This document shows, piece by piece, positions 26,820 to 35,522 of a DNA stretch of 64,000 nucleotides. The notes beneath the pieces were generated by a model. The model searched no databases, was not told the DNA's origin, and worked only from the letters and a program-made list of their open reading frames with translations. The stretch comes from Alphaproteobacteria bacterium (GTDB taxonomy: Bacteria; Pseudomonadota; Alphaproteobacteria; Rhodobacterales; Rhodobacteraceae). Position 1 is the stretch's first letter; each line of letters begins with the position of its first letter. Position numbers and translations under genes: made by a program. Where the stretch lies: assembly GCA_030427145.1 (NCBI GenBank), contig JAUHWT010000011.1:1-64000 (forward strand), in the 5' to 3' direction.

Positions 26820-27152
26820 CTACATCGAGAAACTAGTTCCGCAGCCGCAGCTGGAGGTGGCGTTGGGGTTGTTGACTACAAACCGTGCGCCAATCAGTTC
26901 GTCGGTGAAATCGATCTCGGCATTGGCGAGGAAGGGCAGGCTGACCGGGTCGATCAGCACGCCTGTGCCGTCGTTTTCGATTACGAGATCGTCGTCGGCC
27001 GCTGCGGTTTCCAGTTTCATTTCATACTGAAACCCCGAACAGCCGCCGCCCTCGACGGCGATGCGCAGGTAGTTGCCGCCGCCGTCGGTGCTGATCTCAC
27101 GGAGTCTGTCAAATGCGCGCCCCGTTACGCGGGGAGGAATGGAAAGCTCCAT
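26820..27152 (-). CDS. erpA: Iron-sulfur cluster insertion protein ErpA (HesB/IscA family)
   Basis: This 110-residue A-type carrier delivers Fe-S clusters to target proteins. The three conserved cysteines are present: GGCSGFQYEMKL in the middle and SSCGCGTSFSM near the C-terminus. The N-terminus PPRVTGRAFDRLREI is typical. It is divergent from dgt with a short shared promoter region. Assignment to ErpA rather than IscA is based on its isolation from isc/suf genes and is tentative. Confidence 0.9.
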   Translation of the reverse strand: MELSIPPRVTGRAFDRLREISTDGGGNYLRIAVEGGGCSGFQYEMKLETAAADDDLVIENDGTGVLIDPVSLPFLANAEIDFTDELIGARFVVNNPNATSSCGCGTSFSM

Positions 27153-27224
27153 CTTTCGGCCCTGATCTGAATGCGTTATGCCTCAGGTAAGCGCGTATAC
27201 CGTCACAGACAAGGCCTGACCTTT

Positions 27225-28376
27225 ATGATCTCACCCTTTGCGACACGACCGGACGACAGCCGGGGGCGCTGTTTTGAGGAAACCGGTTCGACACACCGGA
27301 CGCCGTATCAGCGCGACCGTGACCGCATTATTCATTCCTCCGCCTTTCGCAGGCTCAAGCACAAAACCCAGGTTTTTGTGGAACATGAGGGCGATTATTA
27401 CCGTACGCGCCTGACCCATTCCATCGAGGTGGCGCAGGTTGCCCGGACCCTGGCGCGGGCCTTTGGTTTGAATGAGGACCTGGCGGAGGCCGTGGCTTTG
27501 GCCCATGATTTGGGGCACCCGCCGTTTGGCCATACGGGCGAGGACGCGCTGCATGACCTGATGGCGCCTCACGGTGGATTTGACCACAACGCACAGGCGC
27601 TGAAGATCGTCACACGGCTTGAGGCCCATTACGCGGATTTCGATGGTCTGAACCTGACCTGGGAAACGCTGGAGGGCATTGCCAAGCATAACGGCCCCGT
27701 CACCGGCGAGGTGCATTTTGCCCTCAGGGAATACTGTGATCAGCACGATCTGGAATTGCAGACCCATGCCAGTGCCGAGGCGCAGGTGGCCGCGATTTCA
27801 GACGATATCGCCTATAACAACCATGACCTCGCCGACGGGTTGCGGGCGGGTCTGTTCTCGCTTGAGGATCTGCGCTGCCTGCCGATGATCGGGCCATGCA
27901 TCGCGGCTGTGGACGCAAAATATCCCTCCATTTCAGCCGACCGTCGGGAGCATGAGGCATTGCGGCGGTTTTTTGGTCTTCTGGTTGAGGACGTATTGGC
28001 CGAGAGCCGCGCGAGAATGGCGGAGTACGCCCCGAAGGATGCGGAGGCGGTGCGGCATCTGGGCGTGTCACTTGTGCGGTTTTCCGAGGGCACATTCACG
28101 GAACTCAAGGAAATCCGGTCGTTTCTTTATCACCGCATGTACCGCCACTGGAGCGTGCAGCGGATGCGGCGCAAGGCGAAGAATGTTATCCGCGAACTGT
28201 TCCAGATTTTCACGGAAGCGCCGGAACTTCTGCCGGACCAGTGGAACCGTCGCATGGTTGAGGCGACCAACGACACGGAGCGGGCGCGGCTTGCCACCGA
28301 TTACATCGCGGGCATGACGGACCGGTTCGCGCTTCAGGAACACCGGCAGATGACCGATCCAATGGTCAAGGCGTGA
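27225..28376 (+). CDS. dgt: Deoxyguanosinetriphosphate triphosphohydrolase-like protein
   Basis: This 383-residue HD-domain protein hydrolyses dNTPs to the deoxynucleoside and triphosphate. The HD metal-binding residues are visible in RLTHSIEVAQ and VALAHDLGHPPFGHTGED, and the N-terminal FRRLKHKTQVF block is diagnostic of the dGTPase type 2 family. The start is placed at the ATG at 27225, which gives the family's short N-terminus; an ATG at 27171 would add 18 residues that look unlike it. The cytochrome gene starts 4 bp downstream of its stop. Confidence 0.92.
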   Translation: MISPFATRPDDSRGRCFEETGSTHRTPYQRDRDRIIHSSAFRRLKHKTQVFVEHEGDYYRTRLTHSIEVAQVARTLARAFGLNEDLAEAVALAHDLGHPPFGHTGEDALHDLMAPHGGFDHNAQALKIVTRLEAHYADFDGLNLTWETLEGIAKHNGPVTGEVHFALREYCDQHDLELQTHASAEAQVAAISDDIAYNNHDLADGLRAGLFSLEDLRCLPMIGPCIAAVDAKYPSISADRREHEALRRFFGLLVEDVLAESRARMAEYAPKDAEAVRHLGVSLVRFSEGTFTELKEIRSFLYHRMYRHWSVQRMRRKAKNVIRELFQIFTEAPELLPDQWNRRMVEATNDTERARLATDYIAGMTDRFALQEHRQMTDPMVKA

Positions 28377-28380
28377 TCCC

Positions 28381-30318
28381 GTGTCTCATGGTTGTCTTCC
28401 GGGCCTGTTAGCCACCCTTCTTCTCGCCGCCATCACGCCCGCCGCAGCCCAGGTGTCCCTGTCGGATTATGTCGGGTCTGAAAGCTGCGTTGGATGTCAT
28501 GAGGACGAGGCTTCCGACTGGCGGGTTTCGCATCACGCATGGGCGTGGAACGCGCCAGGTCCGGACAGGGTGCTTGGGGATTTCGACGGCACGGAATTCG
28601 AGCATAACGGCGTTTTGACCCGGTTTCTCAGGGATCCGGATGGCTATTACGTTGAAACGGAGGCGCAGGACGGGACCCGTGGCACGTTCCGGGTCGAGGG
28701 CACCATCGGTGTCGAACCTTTGCAGCAGTATATTTTGTCGCCAGCGCCCGGCCGTCAGCAGGTTTTGGACATCGCATGGGATACTGAGGCCAACCGCTGG
28801 TATCACGTGTTTCCCGACCAGGAAATTGGCGTCAATGACGGGCTGCACTGGGCAGGACCGTACAAAAGCTGGGAGGCCCGCTGTGCCCAGTGTCACGCGA
28901 CGGGATACACGCGTAACTATGACTCTGAGAAAAGAGTCTATGCGCCCGAATTGGCCGAAACCGGTGTGGGCTGCGAGACCTGCCACGGACCGGGTGGGCG
29001 GCATGTGGAACTGGCCGAGCAGTATGAAAACACCGGCGCATGGGAGACCGGTTATGGGCTTGCTGTCGATCCGGGGGAAAGTGCCGAGGCGGAAATTCAG
29101 GAATGTGCGGGATGTCATTCCCGGCGGGAGGCTTTCACCGACGGCTCACCGCCGCCGGGGGCGCCCTATGCGGATCACTACGGCCTGTCTCTACTGCGCG
29201 AGGGGCTTTACCACGCGGATGGGACCATACAGGACGAGGTCTATGTCTACGGCTCGTTCCTTCAGTCGAAGATGTACGCGAGAGGTGTGCGCTGCTCGGA
29301 CTGTCACAACCCTCATTCGGGGGAGCTGAAGGCGGAGGGCAATGGGGTTTGCAGCCAGTGCCATTCCCCTGCTGGCAACCCCGATTTTCCGTCGCTGCCG
29401 CTTGCGGAATATGACGACCCGTCCCACCACTTCCACGAGCCAGGCTCGGAAGGGGCGCAATGCGCCAGCTGCCACATGCCGGAGCGGGTTTATATGGGCG
29501 TGGACGGGCGCAGGGATCACGGGTTCAGGGTGCCGCGCCCTGATCTTTCGGTGGAAACCGGTGCTCCGAACACGTGCATCGACTGTCACACCGACCGGAA
29601 TAATGCGTGGGCCGCCGCGGAAATTGGCTCAAGGTTCCCGGAGTCCCGAAATCGCGGATCGCATTTTTCCACAACCTTTGCCAGGGCGCGCCTGTCGCCG
29701 CAGGGAAATGTGGATGACCTTATCTCGATCGCGAAAGACCGGACCAATGCGGGCATCGTTCGGGCGACCGCGTTGGAACTGATGACGCCGGAGAACACGC
29801 CGGAGGTGGCCGCGCGTGTGAGGCCGTTTATGTGGGACAGCGACGTCAATGTGCGCGTCGCGGCAACCATGCTGCAACAGATCGTGCCCGGGCCGCAGCG
29901 CTTTGAGGCGGTAGAACCCGCATTGCAGGACCCGCTTCGGGCCGTGCGGATTGCCGCGGTACGGGCGCTGACCGGGCTTGCACCACAGAGCGCGCCGCCT
30001 GACATCTTATCGCTGCTGGAACAGCCGTTGAACGAGTGGCGCAGTGCGCTGGCGGCAAACCTCGACTTCCCGGAGACCCACATGCAGGTCGGTGGCATCG
30101 GGCTCGCGTCGCGCAGCATGGGGCTCTCGATGCAGGCCTGGCGAGAGGCCGTGGAGCTGGATCCGCAGCTGGTGGATGCCTGGGTTCTGATGATCCGTGT
30201 CCTTGTGAGTGGGGGCAACGTTGCGCAGGCGAAGGAGGTCGTCCGGGAAGCGCTGAACGTGAACCCCGGCAACGAGGTGCTTCTCAGTATGCGCACTGAA
30301 CTTGCCACCATGCAGTAG
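28381..30318 (+). CDS. Octaheme c-type cytochrome with HEAT- and TPR-like repeats
   Basis: This 645-residue exported protein has a signal peptide ending in TPAAAQ near residue 24. Eight CxxCH motifs occur at about residues 36, 168, 198, 242, 305, 324, 361 and 399. The heme part resembles the cytochrome c554/doubled-CxxCH superfamily. After residue 430 come HEAT-like helical repeats (VRPFMWDSDVNVRVAATML, ALQDPLRAVRIAAVRAL) and then a TPR-like end (AWREAVELDPQLVDAWVLMI). The start is a GTG 4 bp after the dgt stop. It probably binds a partner through its repeats and passes electrons in the periplasm; the substrate is unknown. Confidence 0.88.
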   Translation: MSHGCLPGLLATLLLAAITPAAAQVSLSDYVGSESCVGCHEDEASDWRVSHHAWAWNAPGPDRVLGDFDGTEFEHNGVLTRFLRDPDGYYVETEAQDGTRGTFRVEGTIGVEPLQQYILSPAPGRQQVLDIAWDTEANRWYHVFPDQEIGVNDGLHWAGPYKSWEARCAQCHATGYTRNYDSEKRVYAPELAETGVGCETCHGPGGRHVELAEQYENTGAWETGYGLAVDPGESAEAEIQECAGCHSRREAFTDGSPPPGAPYADHYGLSLLREGLYHADGTIQDEVYVYGSFLQSKMYARGVRCSDCHNPHSGELKAEGNGVCSQCHSPAGNPDFPSLPLAEYDDPSHHFHEPGSEGAQCASCHMPERVYMGVDGRRDHGFRVPRPDLSVETGAPNTCIDCHTDRNNAWAAAEIGSRFPESRNRGSHFSTTFARARLSPQGNVDDLISIAKDRTNAGIVRATALELMTPENTPEVAARVRPFMWDSDVNVRVAATMLQQIVPGPQRFEAVEPALQDPLRAVRIAAVRALTGLAPQSAPPDILSLLEQPLNEWRSALAANLDFPETHMQVGGIGLASRSMGLSMQAWREAVELDPQLVDAWVLMIRVLVSGGNVAQAKEVVREALNVNPGNEVLLSMRTELATMQ

Positions 30319-30556
30319 GCGCCCGTTGCGAATCATTTTGGCTTTTTCCGAGACACAGTTTCAGGATTTTTCAGTCAAAATGCGGTGGAATTCGGTGCCA
30401 TTGTCTCCAAACTTTGACTATTGATGTGGCGGAAGTGCTGATTTTTGAGGCAGGTCTCCGCGGGGGGACGGCCTGAATTCGCGATCTCCGCAGGGTTTGG
30501 AAGCGTGGTCGATCCACCGGAACCGGCGGTTGAAACGCGGCCGAGGAGACGAGGGA
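30319..30556. promoter_or_regulatory. Intergenic region upstream of ureidoglycine aminohydrolase gene
   Basis: No gene is seen in these 238 bp. GAGGAGACGAGGGA just before 30557 is the ribosome binding site. The palindrome found at the uraH promoter is not repeated here. Confidence 0.5.
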
Positions 30557-31375
30557 ATGAACGAACGATCCTACTATTTTCCAAAGGGCGGACTGCCGCC
30601 ACAGACGGATCTGAACACCGGCCGCGCGGTGTTCAAGGATGCCTATGCCGTCATTCCCAAGGGTGTCCTGTCGGACATCGTGACAAGCGTTCTGCCCCAC
30701 TGGGACAGGACCCGTGCCTGGATTATCGCGCGCCCCATGTCGGGGTTTGCGGAAACCTTCGCGCAGTACATCGTTGAGGTGGAACCTGGTGGTGGCAGCG
30801 AGCGGCCCGAGCCCGACTCGGACGGGGAAGGCGTGCTGTTTGTGGTCGATGGCGGGATCACTCTTGAGGTTGGCGGCGAACGCCATGAACTCGCCCCCGG
30901 CGGTTACGCATTCCTGCCACCGGGATCGGGCTGGACCTTGCGGAATAATGGCTGCGCGGCCTGCCGGTTTCATTGGGTCCGCAAGAAATACGAGTATGTC
31001 GACGGTATCGACACGCCGCCGGTGCTCGTGACCAGTGACCAGGAAACCGAGCCCCTGTCGATGGAAGGAACCGATGGCCGCTGGTCCACGACGCGTTTTG
31101 TTCCGCACGGGGACATGCGCCACGACATGCATGTCACCATCGTCAACATGGAGCCAGGTGCCTGTATTCCGTTCATGGAAACACACGTCATGGAACACGG
31201 TCTTTATGTTCTGGAAGGGAAGGGCGTTTACCATCTCAACCAGGACTGGGTTGAGGTCGAGGCCGGTGACTTCATGTGGCTGCGCGCTTTCTGCCCGCAG
31301 GCCTGTTACGCAGGTGGGCCGGGGCGGTTTCGGTATCTGCTCTACAAGGACGTGAACCGTCACGCGAAGCTCTAA
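30557..31375 (+). CDS. (S)-ureidoglycine aminohydrolase
   Basis: This 272-residue bicupin enzyme releases ammonia from (S)-ureidoglycine to give (S)-ureidoglycolate in allantoin degradation. The N-terminus YYFPKGGLPPQTDLNTGRAVFKDAY is typical, and the second cupin carries the metal-binding residues (CIPFMETHVMEHGLYVLEGKG, then VEAGDFMWLRAFCPQACY). I start at the ATG at 30557 because of GAGGAGACGAGGGA before it. It opens the purine-degradation island; its product is the substrate of ureidoglycolate lyase at 35028. Confidence 0.92.
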   Translation: MNERSYYFPKGGLPPQTDLNTGRAVFKDAYAVIPKGVLSDIVTSVLPHWDRTRAWIIARPMSGFAETFAQYIVEVEPGGGSERPEPDSDGEGVLFVVDGGITLEVGGERHELAPGGYAFLPPGSGWTLRNNGCAACRFHWVRKKYEYVDGIDTPPVLVTSDQETEPLSMEGTDGRWSTTRFVPHGDMRHDMHVTIVNMEPGACIPFMETHVMEHGLYVLEGKGVYHLNQDWVEVEAGDFMWLRAFCPQACYAGGPGRFRYLLYKDVNRHAKL

Positions 31376-31443
31376 CGGCAACAAATTGGGCGGGTCACTG
31401 CCCCGTTAACGGAAAATCCGTACATTTCCCGCCATGTGCGCGT

Positions 31444-31755
31444 ATGAGACGCCGCCTGGTCCCTGCCATCGTGTATCTCGCGCTCGCCATCAACATGGCG
31501 GTCGTGCCGGCCGTGCTTGCACTGTCCACGCGCGAACCGGTCGACGGCGAGCCCGTGCTGCTGATCGTGCCACCAGGACGGGATGCGGCGCATGTCGCCG
31601 CGGTTTCAGGCGGGATCGTACTGGCGAATTCGAGGGTATCTTCCGTTGCCCTGACCTATTCACCTGATCGTAATTACTTCGAAATACTGGATAATAATGG
31701 GGCTCTAATGCTCCTGAACGGTTCACTGTCAGAACTATTTTGTACCACCGGGTGA
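31444..31755 (+). CDS. Small membrane-anchored or secreted protein (103 aa)
   Basis: This unrecognised protein has a basic start [10 protein letters not shown] followed by a hydrophobic stretch to about residue 27, either a signal peptide or an anchor. About 75 residues follow, with [34 protein letters not shown] and one cysteine near the end. Its stop lies 5 bp before the chemoreceptor ATG at 31761, so translation is probably coupled. It may be a periplasmic partner of the receptor; that is inference from position only. Confidence 0.6.
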   Translation: MRRRLVPAIVYLALAINMAVVPAVLALSTREPVDGEPVLLIVPPGRDAAHVAAVSGGIVLANSRVSSVALTYSPDRNYFEILDNNGALMLLNGSLSELFCTTG

Positions 31756-31760
31756 CGAGT

Positions 31761-33461
31761 ATGGCCGAAAGACGCGAAGAGCCGAATGTAGAGAGAGGGC
31801 TTTTGCTCCTGTGTTGGATGCATGTGCCCCTGGTCGCCGGTGTGGCGTTTATGAACGATGGTCCCGTGGTGCTCGCGGTGATGGCCTCGGCTGCCGCGTC
31901 ACTTCTCGTGATGGTCTGCGCCCGGTTTGCGCCGTCACATTTGGCTGTTGTGACTGGCCTGGCCCTGATGACGCAGCCCGCCCTGCTTGTCGGTCTGTTT
32001 GCCGGTCATCCGTGGCAGGTCGATATGCACATGTACTTTTTCGCAATGGCGGCGGTTCTGACGCTCCTTGCGAGTGTTACCGTCCTCTGGGCGGCGACGG
32101 TATTTGTGGCCGTACATCATCTGGCCTTCAATTTTGTCATTCCGGAACTGGTCTATCCTGGCGGATCGGATTTGTTTCGCGCGCTTCTTCATGGCGCCAT
32201 TCTGGTTTTTGAGACGGGGATGCTGACCTGGGTAGTGCTGAACCGCAAAGCCCAGAACGAGATTATCCGCGCCGAAATGCGCCGGGTCGAGAAGGAAAGC
32301 GCCAAGCTGAGTGAGGCGCAGGCGAAAATCGAGGAGGAGCGCAATCGGTCCGACGTGGATTTTGCCCGCATGTCCGAGTCCCTCAACAACTCCCTCGGTG
32401 CGGTGGTCAAACTGGCCCAGACGGGAGATTTCGATTCCAGAATCGATCATGTTTTCCGCAACCCGACGCTTGCCGCGCTGAGCGAGGAGGTGAACCGCCT
32501 GCTCGACAATGTGGGTACCTGCATTCGAACGACACGAAATTCCGTCAGAAGCATCGCTGAGGGCGATCTGTCCACCAAGATGGAGGGCGATTTCTCCGGT
32601 GAATTGCTTGACCTGAAGAACGACGTGAATGCCTCGATCTGCCGTCTGGGTGAACTGGTTGTGGCCATCGAACAGGCCACCATTGAGGTCGACGCCTCCG
32701 TTTGTGAACTGGTTGATACATCACGTGTGCTGTCCGCCGGTGCCGACCGTCAGAACAGCTCGCTCGAGGCAACAGCAAAAATCGTGTCCGAGATTTCGAG
32801 CCGCAGCCGCGACAATGCGGCTCAGGCAAACGAAATTCATGGCAAGATGAATGTTGCCGGTAATCAGGCCGGAACCGGTGAGGCCGTGGTGGCGCAGGCC
32901 ATTGAGGCCATGAGCCGTATTAAGGACAGTTCCAGCCGGATCAACGAGATCATCACCGTGATCGACTCGATCTCTTTTCAGACCAACCTGCTGGCCCTGA
33001 ACGCGGCTGTTGAGGCCGCACGGGCCGGGGAGGCGGGTAAAGGGTTTGCCGTGGTCGCAATGGAGGTCCGGTCGCTCGCGCAGCGCTCGGCCGATGCGGC
33101 CAGCGACATATCCGACATCATTCAGGCCAGCGCGGCTGAGGTGGAGGAGGGCGTGCGCCTCGTGAACAGCACCGGTGACGCGCTGAACGGGATCTCTGAT
33201 ACCATCCGTGAGGTGTCGGAAAGTGTTGAGCGCATTGCATCCATCAGTTCCAGCCAGTCGGAGCACATGCAGACCGTGGATGGCTCTCTGGGTGATCTGT
33301 TCAACCTGACAACACACAATCGCCAGACGGCCGAGCGGACGGAGCGGGAAGCCCAGAAGCTGGTGAGTGCGTCGAAGAACCTGAATGATGCCCTGATCGC
33401 CTATACGGGACACGGCTCCGTGCCGAAGATCGGGAAACCCGGGCTGAAAGCGGCCAGCTGA
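31761..33461 (+). CDS. Methyl-accepting chemotaxis protein with multi-helix membrane sensor
   Basis: This 566-residue chemoreceptor has about six membrane helices in the first 165 residues and almost no periplasmic domain. The sensor contains conspicuous histidines in [13 protein letters not shown] and [10 protein letters not shown], which could bind a metal, heme or small ligand. A coiled-coil linker, a HAMP-like region and the signalling domain ([21 protein letters not shown]) follow. The ATG at 31761 has GGTGA upstream; a TTG at 31740 is less likely. It lies between ureidoglycine aminohydrolase and the purine permease, which suggests but does not prove a link to purine sensing. Confidence 0.92.
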   Translation: MAERREEPNVERGLLLLCWMHVPLVAGVAFMNDGPVVLAVMASAAASLLVMVCARFAPSHLAVVTGLALMTQPALLVGLFAGHPWQVDMHMYFFAMAAVLTLLASVTVLWAATVFVAVHHLAFNFVIPELVYPGGSDLFRALLHGAILVFETGMLTWVVLNRKAQNEIIRAEMRRVEKESAKLSEAQAKIEEERNRSDVDFARMSESLNNSLGAVVKLAQTGDFDSRIDHVFRNPTLAALSEEVNRLLDNVGTCIRTTRNSVRSIAEGDLSTKMEGDFSGELLDLKNDVNASICRLGELVVAIEQATIEVDASVCELVDTSRVLSAGADRQNSSLEATAKIVSEISSRSRDNAAQANEIHGKMNVAGNQAGTGEAVVAQAIEAMSRIKDSSSRINEIITVIDSISFQTNLLALNAAVEAARAGEAGKGFAVVAMEVRSLAQRSADAASDISDIIQASAAEVEEGVRLVNSTGDALNGISDTIREVSESVERIASISSSQSEHMQTVDGSLGDLFNLTTHNRQTAERTEREAQKLVSASKNLNDALIAYTGHGSVPKIGKPGLKAAS

Positions 33462-33519
33462 TCGCTGGCGCAGTTTTAGGCGGGGCCCGGACTGAATCCG
33501 GACCCTGCCAGGTTTGAGA

Positions 33520-34971
33520 TCAGTTGCGGCCTGGTACCTTGTGGCCCGAAAGACCGCCTGACATTTCCTCGGTAGCCTCATCCGACAGCGGCGTTGGCAG
33601 GACCAGGTTCAGCACAATGGCAATCGCGGCTGCGGGCAGGATGCCGGAAGCGGCCAGAATGCGCAGTGTGTCCGGCAGGTGCTGAAGCGCGTTGGCGGAG
33701 CCGGGAGCCAGGTTCATCGCTTCCAGCTGGAAGCCCAGACCCAGCGAAATGGAAATCGCGAAGATCACCATGTTGCGCGCGTTCCAGGCCACGTCCGACA
33801 GCATGGACATACCGGCCGCAACCACCATGCCGAACATGACGATCACGCCACCGCCGAGCACCTCGATGGGCACGGTGCGGATCACGCCACCAACCTTCGG
33901 TACGAGGCCGCAGATGATCAGGAAAATGGCTCCACAGGTCACCACATGGCGGCTCATGACGCCGGTCATCGCGATCAGCCCCACGTTCTGGGAGAACGAG
34001 GTGTTGGGCAGGCTGCCGAAAATACCGGCGACGGCCGTACCGATACCATCGGCATAGGTCGCGCCCACGATCTCTTTGTCGGTGGCTTCCCGACCGGCGC
34101 CACCCTTGGTGATCCCGGAGACGTCACCGACCGTTTCCACGGCCGACACGAAGGCCATGAGACAGAAGCCAATGATGGCTGCAAACGACAGTTCAAACCC
34201 GTATTTGAATGGCTGTGGCAGGGCGAAGGCGGCGGATCCGTTCCAGCTTCCGACGATGCTCTCAATGGGGAGTTTTCCGATCAGGATGGAGTAGACGTAA
34301 CCCACCAGAATACCGATCAGAACTGCCGACACCGCGAGCATGCCACGGGTGAAGAACTTCATGCCGAGCGTGACAATGATGACCACGAGCGCAATGGACC
34401 AGCTTTGCAGGCTTCCATAGGTCTCGGAACCGCTGGCCTTGGCCGGAACGCCGCCCGCCGCGTATTCGATACCCACCTTCACAAGCGCCAGACCAATCAT
34501 CGTGACCACGAGGCCGGTGACAAGCGGGGGCAGGGCGAAGCGGATCTTCTTCACAAACGTACCGATAAAGGCGTGGAAGAGACCGCCGATCAGTACGCCC
34601 GTGAACAGAGCGGCAAGGCCGTCCACGCCCTTGCCCGCGACAAGCGGGATGGCGATGGGGATAAACGCAAACGAGGTTCCCTGGACGATGGGCAGGGCCG
34701 CGCCAACCGGGCCGATGGTAATGGTCTGAAGCAGTGTGGCCACACCGGCGAACAGCATCGCCATCTGGATCAGATAGAGAAGTTCGGGAAAGTCGGGAGA
34801 GCCGGACCCGAACCCAAACCCCGCGGCACCGGCTACGATGATCGCGGGGGTTACGTTGGACACAAACATCGCCAGAACGTGCTGTATGCCCAGCGGTATG
34901 GCCTTGTACAGCGGTGGCGTGTAATTCGGGTCCCGGAGCTGCTCCGGTGTCCCAATCGATTGGTCGGTCAT
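33520..34971 (-). CDS. NCS2-family purine permease (urate/xanthine type)
   Basis: This 483-residue transporter has the NCS2 fold with about 14 hydrophobic segments. The QH motif in the first helix (IPLGIQHVLAMFVSN), ETVGDVSG in TM8 and SLPNTSFSQNVGLIAMTGV in TM9-10 are the family's substrate and proton sites. Position downstream of ureidoglycolate lyase and the allantoinase fusion, on the same strand, supports urate, xanthine or a related purine as substrate. It converges with the chemoreceptor gene, leaving a 58-bp gap. Confidence 0.93.
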   Translation of the reverse strand: MTDQSIGTPEQLRDPNYTPPLYKAIPLGIQHVLAMFVSNVTPAIIVAGAAGFGFGSGSPDFPELLYLIQMAMLFAGVATLLQTITIGPVGAALPIVQGTSFAFIPIAIPLVAGKGVDGLAALFTGVLIGGLFHAFIGTFVKKIRFALPPLVTGLVVTMIGLALVKVGIEYAAGGVPAKASGSETYGSLQSWSIALVVIIVTLGMKFFTRGMLAVSAVLIGILVGYVYSILIGKLPIESIVGSWNGSAAFALPQPFKYGFELSFAAIIGFCLMAFVSAVETVGDVSGITKGGAGREATDKEIVGATYADGIGTAVAGIFGSLPNTSFSQNVGLIAMTGVMSRHVVTCGAIFLIICGLVPKVGGVIRTVPIEVLGGGVIVMFGMVVAAGMSMLSDVAWNARNMVIFAISISLGLGFQLEAMNLAPGSANALQHLPDTLRILAASGILPAAAIAIVLNLVLPTPLSDEATEEMSGGLSGHKVPGRN

Positions 34972-35027
34972 CTGTTTTGTGTCCCCTTGTTGAATGGCTG
35001 CCGGGTTCGATGCCGGCCTTTATTCAG

Positions 35028-35522
35028 TTACGGCTGGACGACGAACGGTTCTCCGAACTGATATTCTTCCAGATTGTTTCCGTCACCGATCCGGTCGATC
35101 ACAGCAAACATCCCCGGGGCATGGAGAGGAGTCAAAACTCCGTGCCATATGCCGCGGTGAAAATTTATGCACTGTCCTGATTTTGTAAAAAACGCATGCG
35201 GTTTTCCAGGGGTATTGCCCAAATCATGCGCAACAATAACGAGAAAAGGATGCTCGCTCATGGGAACAAATGCCTGCGAGCCAAGTGGATGCCGCTCCAC
35301 AAGATCGAATGTGTAGGGCAGTTCCCGGGGTATTGCATTGAACAGGCTGATCCCGGCGCGTCCTTCGCCAAAATCAAGTTTTGCCAGGTCGTGAAAGCGG
35401 CCGCACATGCCTTGGTTGATGATCATGTCCGGGTCGCCCTCACATTCGAGAACGTCCCCAAATGGCGCGAAAGCCTCCGCGGTCAGCGGCCTCGGGGTGA
35501 TGTGCCGGTCAGAACCACTCAT
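35028..35522 (-). CDS. allA: Ureidoglycolate lyase
   Basis: This 164-residue cupin-like enzyme splits (S)-ureidoglycolate into glyoxylate and urea, ending the purine route. Family blocks are visible: RPLTAEAFAPFGDVLE at the N-terminus, MCGRFHDLAKLDF, ERHPLGSQAFVPM (the substrate and metal region) and NFHRGIWHGVLTPL. The start overlaps the stop of the allantoinase fusion as ATGA, so translation is coupled. Permease expression probably continues from this gene. Confidence 0.94.
   Translation of the reverse strand: MSGSDRHITPRPLTAEAFAPFGDVLECEGDPDMIINQGMCGRFHDLAKLDFGEGRAGISLFNAIPRELPYTFDLVERHPLGSQAFVPMSEHPFLVIVAHDLGNTPGKPHAFFTKSGQCINFHRGIWHGVLTPLHAPGMFAVIDRIGDGNNLEEYQFGEPFVVQP

Noticed and set aside
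35004-35016. tRNA-like T-loop word GGTTCGATGCC
   Set aside because: No acceptor stem, D-arm or anticodon arm can be built around it; it lies just upstream of the permease gene.
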